Part shown: piece by piece, positions 45,589-54,421 of the stretch
Position numbering within the stretch: position 1 is the stretch's first letter
Layout: each line of letters opens with the position of its first letter
NCBI RefSeq assembly: GCF_007197735.1
Contig: NZ_CP041637.1
Span: 806,001 to 870,000 of the forward strand
Length of the DNA stretch: 64,000 nucleotides
Direction of reading: 5' to 3'
Source of the DNA: Formosa sediminum
Lineage (GTDB): Bacteria > Bacteroidota > Bacteroidia > Flavobacteriales > Flavobacteriaceae
Notes under the pieces: generated by a model
What the model was told of the DNA's origin: nothing
Databases searched by the model: none
The model's input: only the letters and a program-made list of their open reading frames with translations
Made by a program: the position numbers and the translations under genes

Positions 45589-46357
45589 TATTTTTAGACT
45601 TTACAAAAATATATTCGTATATAAAGAGCAACATAAAATATACAGATTTTACTGTAGAGAAATTAAGTCCTGTTTTATAAACGGAATAATTATATTTTAT
45701 GAGGCCCAGTTTATTAGCCGACATAGAATTTGGTTGTAACCTATAATTAGCCAAAGGCTCTTGAATACCTATTACGGGCTGTTTGGTTCGTTTTACGGCC
45801 TCTAACCAAAGTAACCAATCTTGACGTTTTCTTAAGTTTTTGGTATAAATTTTACCTAAACGCTCAGCATTATAAACACCTGTTAAATTACCGATATAAT
45901 TACATTTTAAAAGTTTGTTATAAGTAAGTTTTTTTAATGCTTGTACGTGTTGTCCTAATAGGTTACCGTTCGCATCCATAAGATTATAACTAGAAAAAGA
46001 CACTTCGAGTTGCCTAGATTCCATTAACCCGATTTGTATTTCTAATTTTTCTGGAAGCCAAAAATCGTCTGCATCTAAAAAAGCTATATAAGCACCTTTT
46101 GCTTCTGCCATTCCTTTATTTCTAGTTATAGCTGCACCAGAATTTTGTACATTTTTGTACAAAAATATATTTGAGTGTTTTTTTTGAAAATCTGATATGA
46201 TTTCCAAAGATTTATCCACAGAGCCATCATCTACAAGTATAAGTTCCCAATTGGTATAGGTTTGCGATATCACACTCTGGATAGTTTGTGCTATAAATTT
46301 TTCGGCATTAAATACAGGTGTAACTACAGATACTAATGGTGTTGAGACGTGATTCAT
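45566..46357 (-). CDS. Glycosyltransferase family 2
   Basis: 263 residues, GT-A fold. VSVVTPVFNAEKFIAQTIQS opens it. LILVDDGSVDKS binds the nucleotide. AYIAFLDADDFW carries the DxD metal site. RKRQDWLLWLEAV is the acceptor-side block common in GT2 of O-antigen and exopolysaccharide loci. It starts right after the stop of the polyprenyl-phosphate sugar transferase (same strand, no gap) and probably extends its product. The sugar is unknown. Confidence 0.92.
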   Translation of the reverse strand: MNHVSTPLVSVVTPVFNAEKFIAQTIQSVISQTYTNWELILVDDGSVDKSLEIISDFQKKHSNIFLYKNVQNSGAAITRNKGMAEAKGAYIAFLDADDFWLPEKLEIQIGLMESRQLEVSFSSYNLMDANGNLLGQHVQALKKLTYNKLLKCNYIGNLTGVYNAERLGKIYTKNLRKRQDWLLWLEAVKRTKQPVIGIQEPLANYRLQPNSMSANKLGLIKYNYSVYKTGLNFSTVKSVYFMLLFIYEYIFVKSKNTIETPKT

Positions 46358-47716
46358 TTAATACGCTTTTTCTTCTCCTTTAAAAGCATTTAACAACGTT
46401 TGGAAGATAATTTTGATATCTAGTAATAAGGACCAGTTTTCAACATAAAAAATATCGTATTTCACTCTATTAATAATATCCTTATCTGTCTCTACTTCTC
46501 CTCTAAATCCGCTTATTTGTGCTAAGCCTGTTATTCCTGGTTTAACGAAATGGCGCACCATAAATTTATCGATTCGTTTGGCGTACATATGTGTATGACT
46601 AACCATATGTGGTCTAGGTCCAACCACAGACATATCGCCAAAAAGCACATTATAAAATTGAGGCAACTCGTCTATACTTGTTTTTCTAATAAATTTACCA
46701 ACTTTAGTAACCCTAAGATCGCCTCTTGTGGCCTGATATAGATGTGCATCTGTATTGGGAGTCATAGAACGAAATTTATAGCACTTAAATTCCTTATAGT
46801 TAAAACCATTTCTAGATTGCTTAAAGAAAACAGGCCCTTTAGATTCCAACTTTATTATTATTGCTAGAATTGGTGTTAACCAAGACAATATAAATACAAT
46901 GATACATACAGAAAAAACAATATCAAATAACCTTTTAATAAACAAATTCACATCGTCTTGTAGAGGAATGTTTCGAAGTGATAATATGGGAATAAAATCG
47001 TAATATTCGTATTTTAATTTTTTAGAGTAAATTTCTTTATTATCGGGTAAAAATTTTAAAATTTTTAAATTGTTATCTGCAAAGCTAACCACTTGTAAAA
47101 TCTGACTATTAGACAACTCTGTAATAGAACAATAAATTTCGTCTACTTGTCTTTCTTTTATAAACTTTAAACAATCATCTAAAGAGTTTTGATTTTTATC
47201 TCTTAAATTAAATACTTTTTTAAGCGAGTATCCATATTCAGGATTATTTTTAAAAAATGTTTCTAATGCATTGGTTTGTCTATTTTTACCAATTATCACC
47301 GTTTTTCTAACATTCCCTCCAAAAGATGCACGGTATTTTTGAAGAAGATAGAATATTGTAAATTTAGCTAAGCCAATAAGCAAAAAAACCAAACCAATAT
47401 ACTTTAAAACTTCAGTACTCTCTACGTTTAAATTATGTCTAAATCCAAAGTAAGCAAATACAATTAAAGTAAACAATACGGTTTGTTTAAGCAATAATGA
47501 CATGATGGTTACTTCTCGTGTAAAACGATACACTTCGTAAAAATTAGAGTATAAAGAAAGAATCACCCAAGTAGAGGATACTAAAGAAATAAATAATATA
47601 GGCTTAACCGTAGGAAAGAAAAAAGATAAGGCCAAAACATTTATTATGCACAAATCTATGGTGTACGAAATAGGTCTTAAAAACCCTGAATATCTACCTT
47701 GTTTAAACGTCCCCAC
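46358..47716 (-). CDS. Polyprenyl-phosphate sugar-1-phosphate transferase (WcaJ/EPS type), GTG start
   Basis: 452 residues. Transfers a sugar-1-phosphate to undecaprenyl phosphate, the first step of surface polysaccharide assembly. Four N-terminal membrane helices and a central CoA-binding-like domain precede the catalytic C-terminus: FIKRLFDIVFSVCIIVFILS, GPVFFKQSRNGFNYKEFKCY KFRSM, TSIDELPQFYNVLFGDMSVV GPRPH. Only GTG at 47716 gives the family N-terminus, as no ATG follows early. It and the GT2 form a two-gene unit. A consensus promoter is visible 66-99 bases upstream. Confidence 0.93.
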   Translation of the reverse strand: MGTFKQGRYSGFLRPISYTIDLCIINVLALSFFFPTVKPILFISLVSSTWVILSLYSNFYEVYRFTREVTIMSLLLKQTVLFTLIVFAYFGFRHNLNVESTEVLKYIGLVFLLIGLAKFTIFYLLQKYRASFGGNVRKTVIIGKNRQTNALETFFKNNPEYGYSLKKVFNLRDKNQNSLDDCLKFIKERQVDEIYCSITELSNSQILQVVSFADNNLKILKFLPDNKEIYSKKLKYEYYDFIPILSLRNIPLQDDVNLFIKRLFDIVFSVCIIVFILSWLTPILAIIIKLESKGPVFFKQSRNGFNYKEFKCYKFRSMTPNTDAHLYQATRGDLRVTKVGKFIRKTSIDELPQFYNVLFGDMSVVGPRPHMVSHTHMYAKRIDKFMVRHFVKPGITGLAQISGFRGEVETDKDIINRVKYDIFYVENWSLLLDIKIIFQTLLNAFKGEEKAY

Positions 47717-47781
47717 TTACCCTTTTAATTTTAACTTTTTGATATAAAAAACACCTTTTTACTGTGACATTAATGAATTTG

Positions 47782-47815
47782 CAAAAATAACAAAGTAAGT
47801 CGGTTTTAATACAAA
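47782..47815 (-). promoter_or_regulatory. Promoter of the WcaJ-like/GT2 operon
   Basis: On the minus strand, TTTG (47815-47812), 22-base spacer, TATTTTTG (47789-47782). It implies an mRNA leader of about 60 bases. The spacer is at the long end of the accepted range. The rest of the 212-base gap (47717-47928) shows nothing else. Confidence 0.55.
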
Positions 47816-47928
47816 CTACACTATTTATTCAATGCTTTTCGACATCCAGTAAATGCCTTAAAGAAGCTATATAATAATTAGTTATTTATGACTCTAACAC
47901 CATTTAACGCAAAAATTTAATTAAAATT

Positions 47929-48789
47929 CTACGTTAGTTGTGTTTTATTTTTTGAATGCTTTTCTAGATAGAAGTAAATACAAGTAATAGTTATAATTTG
48001 AGCTAAAATAGAGAGGTAAGATCCTTCAAATCCAAAAGCACCTCCATTTAACTGATTAAAATCTAAAATTTTAAATTCTATTAATGAATACGCATCTAAT
48101 CCGCTTACATTAAATCCGAACAGAGATTGAAACAGATTCCAACTTAAATGCAATGCAATCGGGAACCATAAGTTTTTTGTATACAGATAAGACAGTCCTA
48201 ACAAGATGCCAGCAAGAAACAAATTAAAAAAAGCAAAAGCGTCTATATTAGGATTTGCTAAGTGCATTGTAGCAAACAAAATTGAAGATAAAATTAACGC
48301 CACATAATTATTTAACGAATACATTAGATTTCTTAATACATAACCTCTTAAGAGTGTTTCTTCTACTATTGAAACAACAATAAAAAGCAGTGTAGTAGTG
48401 ATAACTTCTTTAAAATTAAAATTTAATTCGACATAAAATATTTCATCTAACAACACTAAAATTATATAACCTAAAGCCATAATAATTAGCCCAACAGCTA
48501 AGCCTAAAAAAACATCTTTCTGTCTGTTTTTAATTTGAAAACCAAGATTAACGAAAGGTTCTTTATCTAATTTCTTCATAAAAAACCATAGCACTAAAAA
48601 CGTCCCCATTAAATCGAATGTTTTTACAATTAAGTGCTGTATTGTATTTCGCTCGTATTCCGGATTCATAAACTCTACACCTGCTAAATACAATCCTAGA
48701 ATTTGGAATAATCCTACCACTATAAAGTAAGGCAAAATAAGTAAAAGCACCCTTGTCCAAGCGCCTTTTTTTAGACTTTCCTCTATCAT
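47929..48789 (-). CDS. CPBP family intramembrane metalloprotease
   Basis: 286 residues with about eight transmembrane helices. The catalytic motifs of the CAAX-protease/bacteriocin-processing (CPBP/Abi) group are present: EETLLRG (Glu 143, 144 and Arg 148), FATMH (His 176) and ALHLSWN (His 214). These proteins may cleave within or near the membrane; in bacteria they are linked to bacteriocin immunity or peptide processing. The substrate is unknown. Upstream is a 17-bp inverted repeat shared with T9SS paralogue B. It is not part of the SusCD locus, from which a terminator separates it. Confidence 0.9.
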   Translation of the reverse strand: MIEESLKKGAWTRVLLLILPYFIVVGLFQILGLYLAGVEFMNPEYERNTIQHLIVKTFDLMGTFLVLWFFMKKLDKEPFVNLGFQIKNRQKDVFLGLAVGLIIMALGYIILVLLDEIFYVELNFNFKEVITTTLLFIVVSIVEETLLRGYVLRNLMYSLNNYVALILSSILFATMHLANPNIDAFAFFNLFLAGILLGLSYLYTKNLWFPIALHLSWNLFQSLFGFNVSGLDAYSLIEFKILDFNQLNGGAFGFEGSYLSILAQIITITCIYFYLEKHSKNKTQLT

Positions 48790-48841
48790 AATTTGTCGAC
48801 TTAAATTTGGGATAAAGATAAAATTTTGAAAAGGAATTTTG

Positions 48842-48858
48842 TTACGGTTTTTCCGTAA
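48842..48858. promoter_or_regulatory. Inverted repeat TTACGG-N5-CCGTAA, candidate operator of the CPBP protease gene
   Basis: It differs at one base from the 17-mer at 12628-12644. It lies 53-69 bases before the ATG, just upstream of a near-consensus -7 (TATCTTTA, 48820-48813, minus strand), where an activator or repressor would bind. Confidence 0.55.
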
Positions 48859-48879
48859 TAAAATAGAGTTTTAACATCA

Positions 48880-48916
48880 TAAAAAAATAGGCATACTATT
48901 AAAAATAGTATGCCTT
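48880..48916 (-). terminator. Terminator of the SusCD/peptidase locus
   Basis: GGCATACTATT (48890-48900) pairs with AATAGTATGCC (48904-48914) with a 3-base loop. The minus strand then has a run of seven T. It lies about 50 bases after the stop of the asparaginase-like gene, marking the left end of the locus. Confidence 0.88.
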
Positions 48917-48966
48917 ATTAACAAATTAACAAACATTCAGAATAGTGTAAAACTCTGATTTTTTAT

Positions 48967-49452
48967 TTAGAAAAACTGTCCCGTTTTTAGGTTTCGTTTT
49001 ATATCCGAGCTAGATTTAACTACACCATGCATAGCAACATATATACCAGATTTCACCAAATTAGTGGTAGCTATAGCAGTTCCTAATTGTATGGCTGCGT
49101 CTGAATTGTAAAAGCGTTCAGGAAGCATAGCGCCAGTAATAACAACAATCTTATTTTTAACATGTTGTTCTAAATATTTAGCGGTCTCTATCATGGTATC
49201 TGTGCCGTGAGTTACAACGTATTTACTTTCAGGAGATTCGTTAATTAACTTCGCTATATTGGCTCTATCATGGTCTGTAATTTCTAAACTATCTTTTTTA
49301 CAAACTGAAACAATTTCGTATTCAAAAGACGGATTTAATTTTTCTAGAATACGCGTTACTGCTGGTGCTCCAAATTCGAACGCCCAACCTTTGGTAGTAT
49401 GCGGATATTCTTTATCTATAGTACCTCCTGTTTGAATAAATACTAGTTTCAT
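48967..49452 (-). CDS. Half-size asparaginase-like protein (N-terminal domain only)
   Basis: 161 residues from the ATG at 49452. A longer frame from 49494 has no family support. It contains the nucleophile Thr block FIQTGGTIDKEY, VVTHGTDTMIETA (the second Thr-Asp) and the SSSDIKRN segment equivalent to the catalytic Lys region of type I/II asparaginases. It stops there: the C-terminal domain, which in full-length enzymes supplies residues to the neighbouring active site, is missing. It is not a visible frameshift, because a strong terminator follows. Short forms exist in Bacteroidota. It has no signal peptide, so it is cytoplasmic. It is the last gene of the locus. Confidence 0.85.
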   Translation of the reverse strand: MKLVFIQTGGTIDKEYPHTTKGWAFEFGAPAVTRILEKLNPSFEYEIVSVCKKDSLEITDHDRANIAKLINESPESKYVVTHGTDTMIETAKYLEQHVKNKIVVITGAMLPERFYNSDAAIQLGTAIATTNLVKSGIYVAMHGVVKSSSDIKRNLKTGQFF

Positions 49453-49498
49453 TTTAGTTCTTTTATACAATGAACCCTTAGGTTCTATAAACACTACT

Positions 49499-50449
49499 TT
49501 ACTTTATAGTTATAGTTTCTAAATGTACTGGAACAATAACTTTAGAATTTGGAGAAGCTATTTTCACTTCTTCAATAAAAGGTTTTACTTTTTTATTTAT
49601 AGCCTCGTCTTGAGAAAATCCATACGGTACTCTAAAATTATCCCAATGTGTAGGAATAACAATTTTAGGATAATTAGTTAACGCCATTAAACGCTCTGTG
49701 TACTTGTATATTTCTAATCTAGAAAAATTAACACCAGGCAAAATAATATCCGGTTTTAAACCATCTACTTCACGTTCTAAAAAGTTCATAGAACCTGCTG
49801 TTAATACTTTATGATTATTGAAACGCACTAAAAACATTAGTGACTTCCCCTCAATAAAATCTTCTAATTTTAAAGGCAAATCTATGTCTTCATCATGCAT
49901 TCTAGAATCATAATAATGCTTATCATTTAATGCGGAATGTATTGAAGGAATAACTCTAACCGAAAATTTATCAAACTGATAATCTTCTCCACCACGCACT
50001 CTAAGCAACTGTTTTTCTGGAATTCCATATGCTTTTAAGATTTTACAACTGGTTTCTGTAGCAATAACTGTCGCTCCTGTTTTTTTTGCAATGTATGGTA
50101 CATCTGCTAAATGATCTAGATGCGAATGGTGTACAAGAATAAAATCTATTTTTTTATCTAACACCTTATCTATAGTAACTGTATCGGGTACATAAACATC
50201 TTTAGGGTAAAAGCTTTTTCTAGTATCATCTTTACTATTAGCTGGGCTATCTCCTAACTTTAATCTAGACAAATAAGGATCTACTAAAATAGTAAGATCT
50301 CCTTCTGTCATTTCCCAACCTGCTCCACCTAGATATTTCATTTTTAGCTCTTGAGCACTAGAAATTTTCACAAAACCACAAGCAAACACTAGTAAAAGAG
50401 CGGCCTTAAATATAAAATTGCCTTGTGTATTTTTATTTTTTGGGTTCAT
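49499..50449 (-). CDS. Exported metallo-beta-lactamase-fold hydrolase
   Basis: 316 residues. A signal peptide (LLLVFACGFVKISSAQ) is followed by the MBL fold. The zinc motif HHSHLDH (HxHxDH at about 108-113), IPSIHSALND and PTHWDNFR supply further ligands. The WEMTEGDLTILVDPYLSR start is like UlaG/L-ascorbate-6-phosphate-lactonase relatives. The protein acts in the periplasm or at the surface. Such enzymes often open lactones or cleave phosphodiesters; the substrate here is unknown. It is 46 bases upstream of the asparaginase-like gene and 60 downstream of the RidA-like lipoprotein, in one direction. Confidence 0.85.
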   Translation of the reverse strand: MNPKNKNTQGNFIFKAALLLVFACGFVKISSAQELKMKYLGGAGWEMTEGDLTILVDPYLSRLKLGDSPANSKDDTRKSFYPKDVYVPDTVTIDKVLDKKIDFILVHHSHLDHLADVPYIAKKTGATVIATETSCKILKAYGIPEKQLLRVRGGEDYQFDKFSVRVIPSIHSALNDKHYYDSRMHDEDIDLPLKLEDFIEGKSLMFLVRFNNHKVLTAGSMNFLEREVDGLKPDIILPGVNFSRLEIYKYTERLMALTNYPKIVIPTHWDNFRVPYGFSQDEAINKKVKPFIEEVKIASPNSKVIVPVHLETITIK

Positions 50450-50509
50450 ATTAAATTGTATATTTTATTAAGTATGGTTCTTAAATTATGATTTTAACTT
50501 TACTACAAT

Positions 50510-51058
50510 TTACTCGTAAACCTCTACCACCAATTCAATTTCTACAGCTTGCGCTCGAGGTAAAGAAGCAACACCTATAGCGGCACGAGCATGCTTCCCT
50601 TTTTCTCCAAAAACATCGACCATTAAATCTGAAAAACCATTAATAACTTTAGGTTGTTCTAAAAAATTAGGATCTGAATTTACCAAACCTAAAACCTTTA
50701 CAATACGTTTTACTTTGCTTAAATCGCCTAGCATGTCTTTTAATACTGCTAACTGATTAATTGCAGCTAATCTTGCAGCATCATAACCTTCATCTATAGT
50801 TATATCTTGTCCTAATTTTCCTGTAATTTCTGTTCCATCTACTCGTTTAGGTCCTTTTCCTGCTAAGAAAATAAGATTCCCTGTTCTAACACCATTTACA
50901 TAGTTTGCAACGGGTTTAGGAGGCTCTGGAAGCACTATATTTAAAGCCTCTAATTTTGCTTCGGGATTATAATCTTTTTCTGGTGTCTCTACTGGACTCT
51001 GTTTGGCACAACTAGCTACTAACATAGCTATTAAAAAAATATTTAGAATTTTACGCAT
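50510..51058 (-). CDS. RidA-fold (YjgF/UK114) lipoprotein lacking the family arginine
   Basis: 182 residues. A signal peptide and lipobox (LVASC, Cys about residue 17) precede a RidA-type domain (about 45-182). The fold blocks are there: NYVNGVRTGNLIFLAGKGPK, GYDAARLAAINQLAVLKDML, VLGLVNSDPNF and GKHARAAIGVASLPRAQAVE. In RidA enzymes that hydrolyse reactive enamines/imines, an Arg (position 105) precedes the LP; here the residue is Ser (VASLP). The subfamily is therefore not a classical deaminase. A lipid-anchored RidA is unusual, since RidA is normally cytosolic. It is between the amidohydrolase and MBL genes of the locus. Confidence 0.85.
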   Translation of the reverse strand: MRKILNIFLIAMLVASCAKQSPVETPEKDYNPEAKLEALNIVLPEPPKPVANYVNGVRTGNLIFLAGKGPKRVDGTEITGKLGQDITIDEGYDAARLAAINQLAVLKDMLGDLSKVKRIVKVLGLVNSDPNFLEQPKVINGFSDLMVDVFGEKGKHARAAIGVASLPRAQAVEIELVVEVYE

Positions 51059-51091
51059 TGTTTTAAATTTTAATTTCGTTTAAATTTTTTA

Positions 51092-53152
51092 TTATTCAGC
51101 AGGTTTAAAATCTGCTGCTTCCCACAATGGATTACTCTTATAATAATTTCCATTAGTAAGCACTGCAGAAACCGTTCTGATGTTAGAGATATTAACTAAA
51201 GGATTTTTATCTAATATGGCAATATCTGCCTCTTTTCCTATTTCTAAAGTTCCTGTTTGCTCACCTAACCCCATAGCTGTTGCAGGAATAATTGTTGCTG
51301 TTTTTATCGCTTCTAGAGGAGTCATTCCTCCATATTTTTGGTAGGTTTCTATCTCTAAATACAATCCGAATACGGGAACAATATTATCTGTACCCGCAAC
51401 AATAGGAATACCTGCTCTATAAAATTGACCAAGTATGTTCATAGCTTTAATATAATCTGCTTTAGCAGCTTTAGAACGTTCTGGAGATAAGCCTGTTCTA
51501 AAACGTTTCCCTTCAAATAACTCGTATGCAATTCTATCTGCATCCGGCTCTATACTTTCTAATACAGATCCTTTTGGCATAGCTCTAACCACATCTAAGG
51601 CAATTGTAACGTCTAAAACTGTTTTATGCTTTAATAAAAAAGCTATGGCATCGTCTATTTGTTCTTGCGTAATATCGTTATTAAGAATATAGTTACTTCC
51701 TAAGTCTTCTACTTTTTGTCCAGGAAATAAAACCGTTAAAATTCGAGAACGGTGACTTAACATATCCATACCCGCATTAATTGCACCGCGGGCATTACCA
51801 ATACCATTTGGAACGTGACCAGTAATTGTCATCCCGCGTTTATGGCCTTCTTCTGCTAATACCTTTGTTAATTCTGGATCTACAGACGAGTATATTTTTA
51901 TTTGTTTATAACCGTTAGAATAATATAAGTCTGCAACTTCTTTTGCTTCTTGCTCTGTTCTAGCTCTTACTACTCCATTTCCTTGTATTCCTGCTCCATC
52001 GGTCATCCCTGCTAATAAAATATCTGGTCCTAAAGCACCATTATTAGCAATTGCATCTCTAAATGAAGTTGCAAATTCAAGTTCGTTACCATTATCTCTA
52101 ATGGTTGTTACTCCACCAGCCAAATATGCTGGAGCCCACTGTACTTGATTAGAATGCGCATGCATATCCCATAATCCTGGAATTAGAGTTTTTCCAGTAA
52201 CATCTATAACCTCTGCATCGTCTGGAATTTCTACTTCTGTACGTTTACCAATTTTAGAGATATGTCCATCTGAAATAATTACAGTCATATCTTCTTGAGC
52301 AGTTTCAGATAGTCCATCTACTAAATTCCCTCCAACTAACGCTTTTACTTTTGCTTGCGTGCCTTTTAAATCTTTGGTATATTTTGATAATGCAGACATT
52401 TGTTCTTCAACATTTCCTTGAACAAATAAAGGTTTTGCTTCTTCGTAACCTTTTTTAATATACTCTCTAATTTGTGTATTTGCTTTAACTAAAGCGACTA
52501 AATTTTGGTTTTCATCTACCCAAACGGTACGTCCGCCCCAATTAATACCTTCAACAACATAACGACTTAAAATCACGTTTTCACCCTTGATTTTTGCAGT
52601 ATCTTTCTTGATAAAATTCATGGTAATTTCGCCCCTTGGTAAAATAGGAATACTTCCGGTTCCGCCTTGTTTAAAGTAATAATGATATAGCATCATTTCT
52701 ACTCCTGCCGGAATATTACTATGTACTGGAAAAAAATCTGTATTACTAGCTTTTACATAATCTCTGTTCTTTTCCCAAACAGAAACCCCATCTGCCTCTT
52801 GCTTTATTTCTATATTGACAATGGTATCTTTACTTGTTAACCTTCTGTTTAAATAAAAAGCGGGCTTTAAATTTTTATCTAAATGCAACTCAGACTCTAC
52901 TCCTGTAATTCGACCTCTTTCATTTTCTCCTTGTAGAGACGAAACAAAAATGGAATCTTTTGTTGATGTAATTTTATAAGATTCTTCTCCAATTAAAGAT
53001 TGCCTTCTATACACTAAAAAACTACCTTCTTCATTTATATTGTCCCATTTATTAGGCGCAGAAGAGCAAGCAGCAACTAAAAGCAATACTCCTAGTTTTA
53101 ATAAATGACTTGTTTTATTAATCTTAATTTTTGATTTATTTTTATGTATCAT
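51092..53152 (-). CDS. Amidohydrolase-family lipoprotein (imidazolonepropionase/prolidase-like), large form
   Basis: 686 residues with lipobox (LLVAAC, Cys about 29). Residues about 40-270 are an extra beta-rich domain of unknown role. The amidohydrolase domain begins about residue 285. Metal ligands are intact: HAH in IPGLWDMHAHS (331, 333), Lys in QIKIYSS (carboxylated lysine), His in ITGHVPNGIG and MLSHRSR, and Asp in VAGTDNIVP. The layout matches COG1228 relatives, of which some are Xaa-Pro, Xaa-Arg or imidazolone hydrolases. The same domain pair is found in the second amidohydrolase of this locus. The protein is likely envelope-anchored. The start follows the VCBS gene by 37 bases. Confidence 0.88.
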   Translation of the reverse strand: MIHKNKSKIKINKTSHLLKLGVLLLVAACSSAPNKWDNINEEGSFLVYRRQSLIGEESYKITSTKDSIFVSSLQGENERGRITGVESELHLDKNLKPAFYLNRRLTSKDTIVNIEIKQEADGVSVWEKNRDYVKASNTDFFPVHSNIPAGVEMMLYHYYFKQGGTGSIPILPRGEITMNFIKKDTAKIKGENVILSRYVVEGINWGGRTVWVDENQNLVALVKANTQIREYIKKGYEEAKPLFVQGNVEEQMSALSKYTKDLKGTQAKVKALVGGNLVDGLSETAQEDMTVIISDGHISKIGKRTEVEIPDDAEVIDVTGKTLIPGLWDMHAHSNQVQWAPAYLAGGVTTIRDNGNELEFATSFRDAIANNGALGPDILLAGMTDGAGIQGNGVVRARTEQEAKEVADLYYSNGYKQIKIYSSVDPELTKVLAEEGHKRGMTITGHVPNGIGNARGAINAGMDMLSHRSRILTVLFPGQKVEDLGSNYILNNDITQEQIDDAIAFLLKHKTVLDVTIALDVVRAMPKGSVLESIEPDADRIAYELFEGKRFRTGLSPERSKAAKADYIKAMNILGQFYRAGIPIVAGTDNIVPVFGLYLEIETYQKYGGMTPLEAIKTATIIPATAMGLGEQTGTLEIGKEADIAILDKNPLVNISNIRTVSAVLTNGNYYKSNPLWEAADFKPAE

Positions 53153-53189
53153 CTTTTGATATTTTTGTAGTATAATTTTAATTTAAAAA

Positions 53190-54311
53190 TCAAGGGAATT
53201 TTGGAGTAAATCTATTGAAGTAATACAAGTTTAACTCGTCTGAATTACTTTCAATAATATCTAATTTACCATCTCCATTTAAGTCTGCTGTGAGAATATC
53301 GTAAGTGCTATACTCTACATCTTTTAAATTAATTTTCTCCCAAGAGGTTGCATCTCCAGAATTAATAAACACTGTATTAGGCGCCCCAACATTTCCTATT
53401 ATAATATCTGTCTTTCCATCGCCATTTAAATCAGCGATAGATAAAGAGTAAGATTTATCTGAACTGCTGTCGAATACAACTTTACGATCGTAAGTCCCCT
53501 TTTTACTGCCAAAATAAATAACATTTGGCTCACCAATATTAGCAGTAATAATATCGTTATAACCATCATTATCTATATCTGTAACGGCTACAGACCGAGT
53601 GACATCGTTACCTGTTCCATAAGGTATTTTTTTAGTAAAATTTAGATGTCCATCATTTAAATACACATAGTTTGGTTGATCATCTCTATTGGCTAAAATC
53701 AAATCTAAATGCCCGTCTGCATTCATATCTGCAACCTCAACATCTATAGTAGAATCTTTTTTATTACCAAACCCAATAACTTCTGTAAAAACACCTTTTC
53801 CGTTATTTAAACAAATTTCGTTTTCACTACCTCTATTGGTAATTAAAATGTCCATATCTCCATCGTTATCTAAATCGGCTACAACAATGTTTCTGGTATG
53901 TCCATATTTTTCTCCAAACGCATTTCCTTTAGTAAAGTTTCCTTTTCCATCGTTAAAAAAAATGTAATTTGGAGCCATATCGTTACCTACAGCTATGTCT
54001 AAAAAACCATCGCCATTAAAATCTACAAGTTCTGTAGAGTAACTTGTTTCTTGTTCTGTGCCCAAATTCTTCGAGACTGTAAAAATTCCTCGACCGTTAT
54101 TTATAAATATTTTATTTTGTCCTGGCCAATGTCTACCATTAGCAACAACAATATCCATATCTCCATCATTATCAATATCACCTATTCCCATTGACGCTGT
54201 ACGTTCTTTATGGATTCCTAGAATAGTCCGGCTGTTATTAAAAAAATTCGATTCTTGGGCATGAGCAGAATATATGCAACCCGAAAGAAGTGCTAAGAAA
54301 ATATACTTCAT
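53190..54311 (-). CDS. Seven-bladed FG-GAP/VCBS beta-propeller protein
   Basis: 373 residues with a signal peptide (LALLSGCIYSAHAQ; cleavage near residue 19). Seven copies of the calcium-binding DxDxDG motif begin at about residues 45, 97, 146, 195, 245, 294 and 343, a period of 49-52, giving a complete seven-bladed integrin-like propeller with nothing else. No anchoring or T9SS domain is visible, so it is a secreted or periplasmic protein. It is placed between the two amidohydrolases and may act as a binding protein for their substrate or partner; this is inference. Confidence 0.88.
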   Translation of the reverse strand: MKYIFLALLSGCIYSAHAQESNFFNNSRTILGIHKERTASMGIGDIDNDGDMDIVVANGRHWPGQNKIFINNGRGIFTVSKNLGTEQETSYSTELVDFNGDGFLDIAVGNDMAPNYIFFNDGKGNFTKGNAFGEKYGHTRNIVVADLDNDGDMDILITNRGSENEICLNNGKGVFTEVIGFGNKKDSTIDVEVADMNADGHLDLILANRDDQPNYVYLNDGHLNFTKKIPYGTGNDVTRSVAVTDIDNDGYNDIITANIGEPNVIYFGSKKGTYDRKVVFDSSSDKSYSLSIADLNGDGKTDIIIGNVGAPNTVFINSGDATSWEKINLKDVEYSTYDILTADLNGDGKLDIIESNSDELNLYYFNRFTPKFP

Positions 54312-54421
54312 AATTTGACTATTAATTAATTTAAGTGGCTGTTATAACTAAGTAAGTTTATCTAATTATATAGACAGTTTTTTAATAGAGTTATAATTTT
54401 TATTTAAAAGGCAATTAAAGA

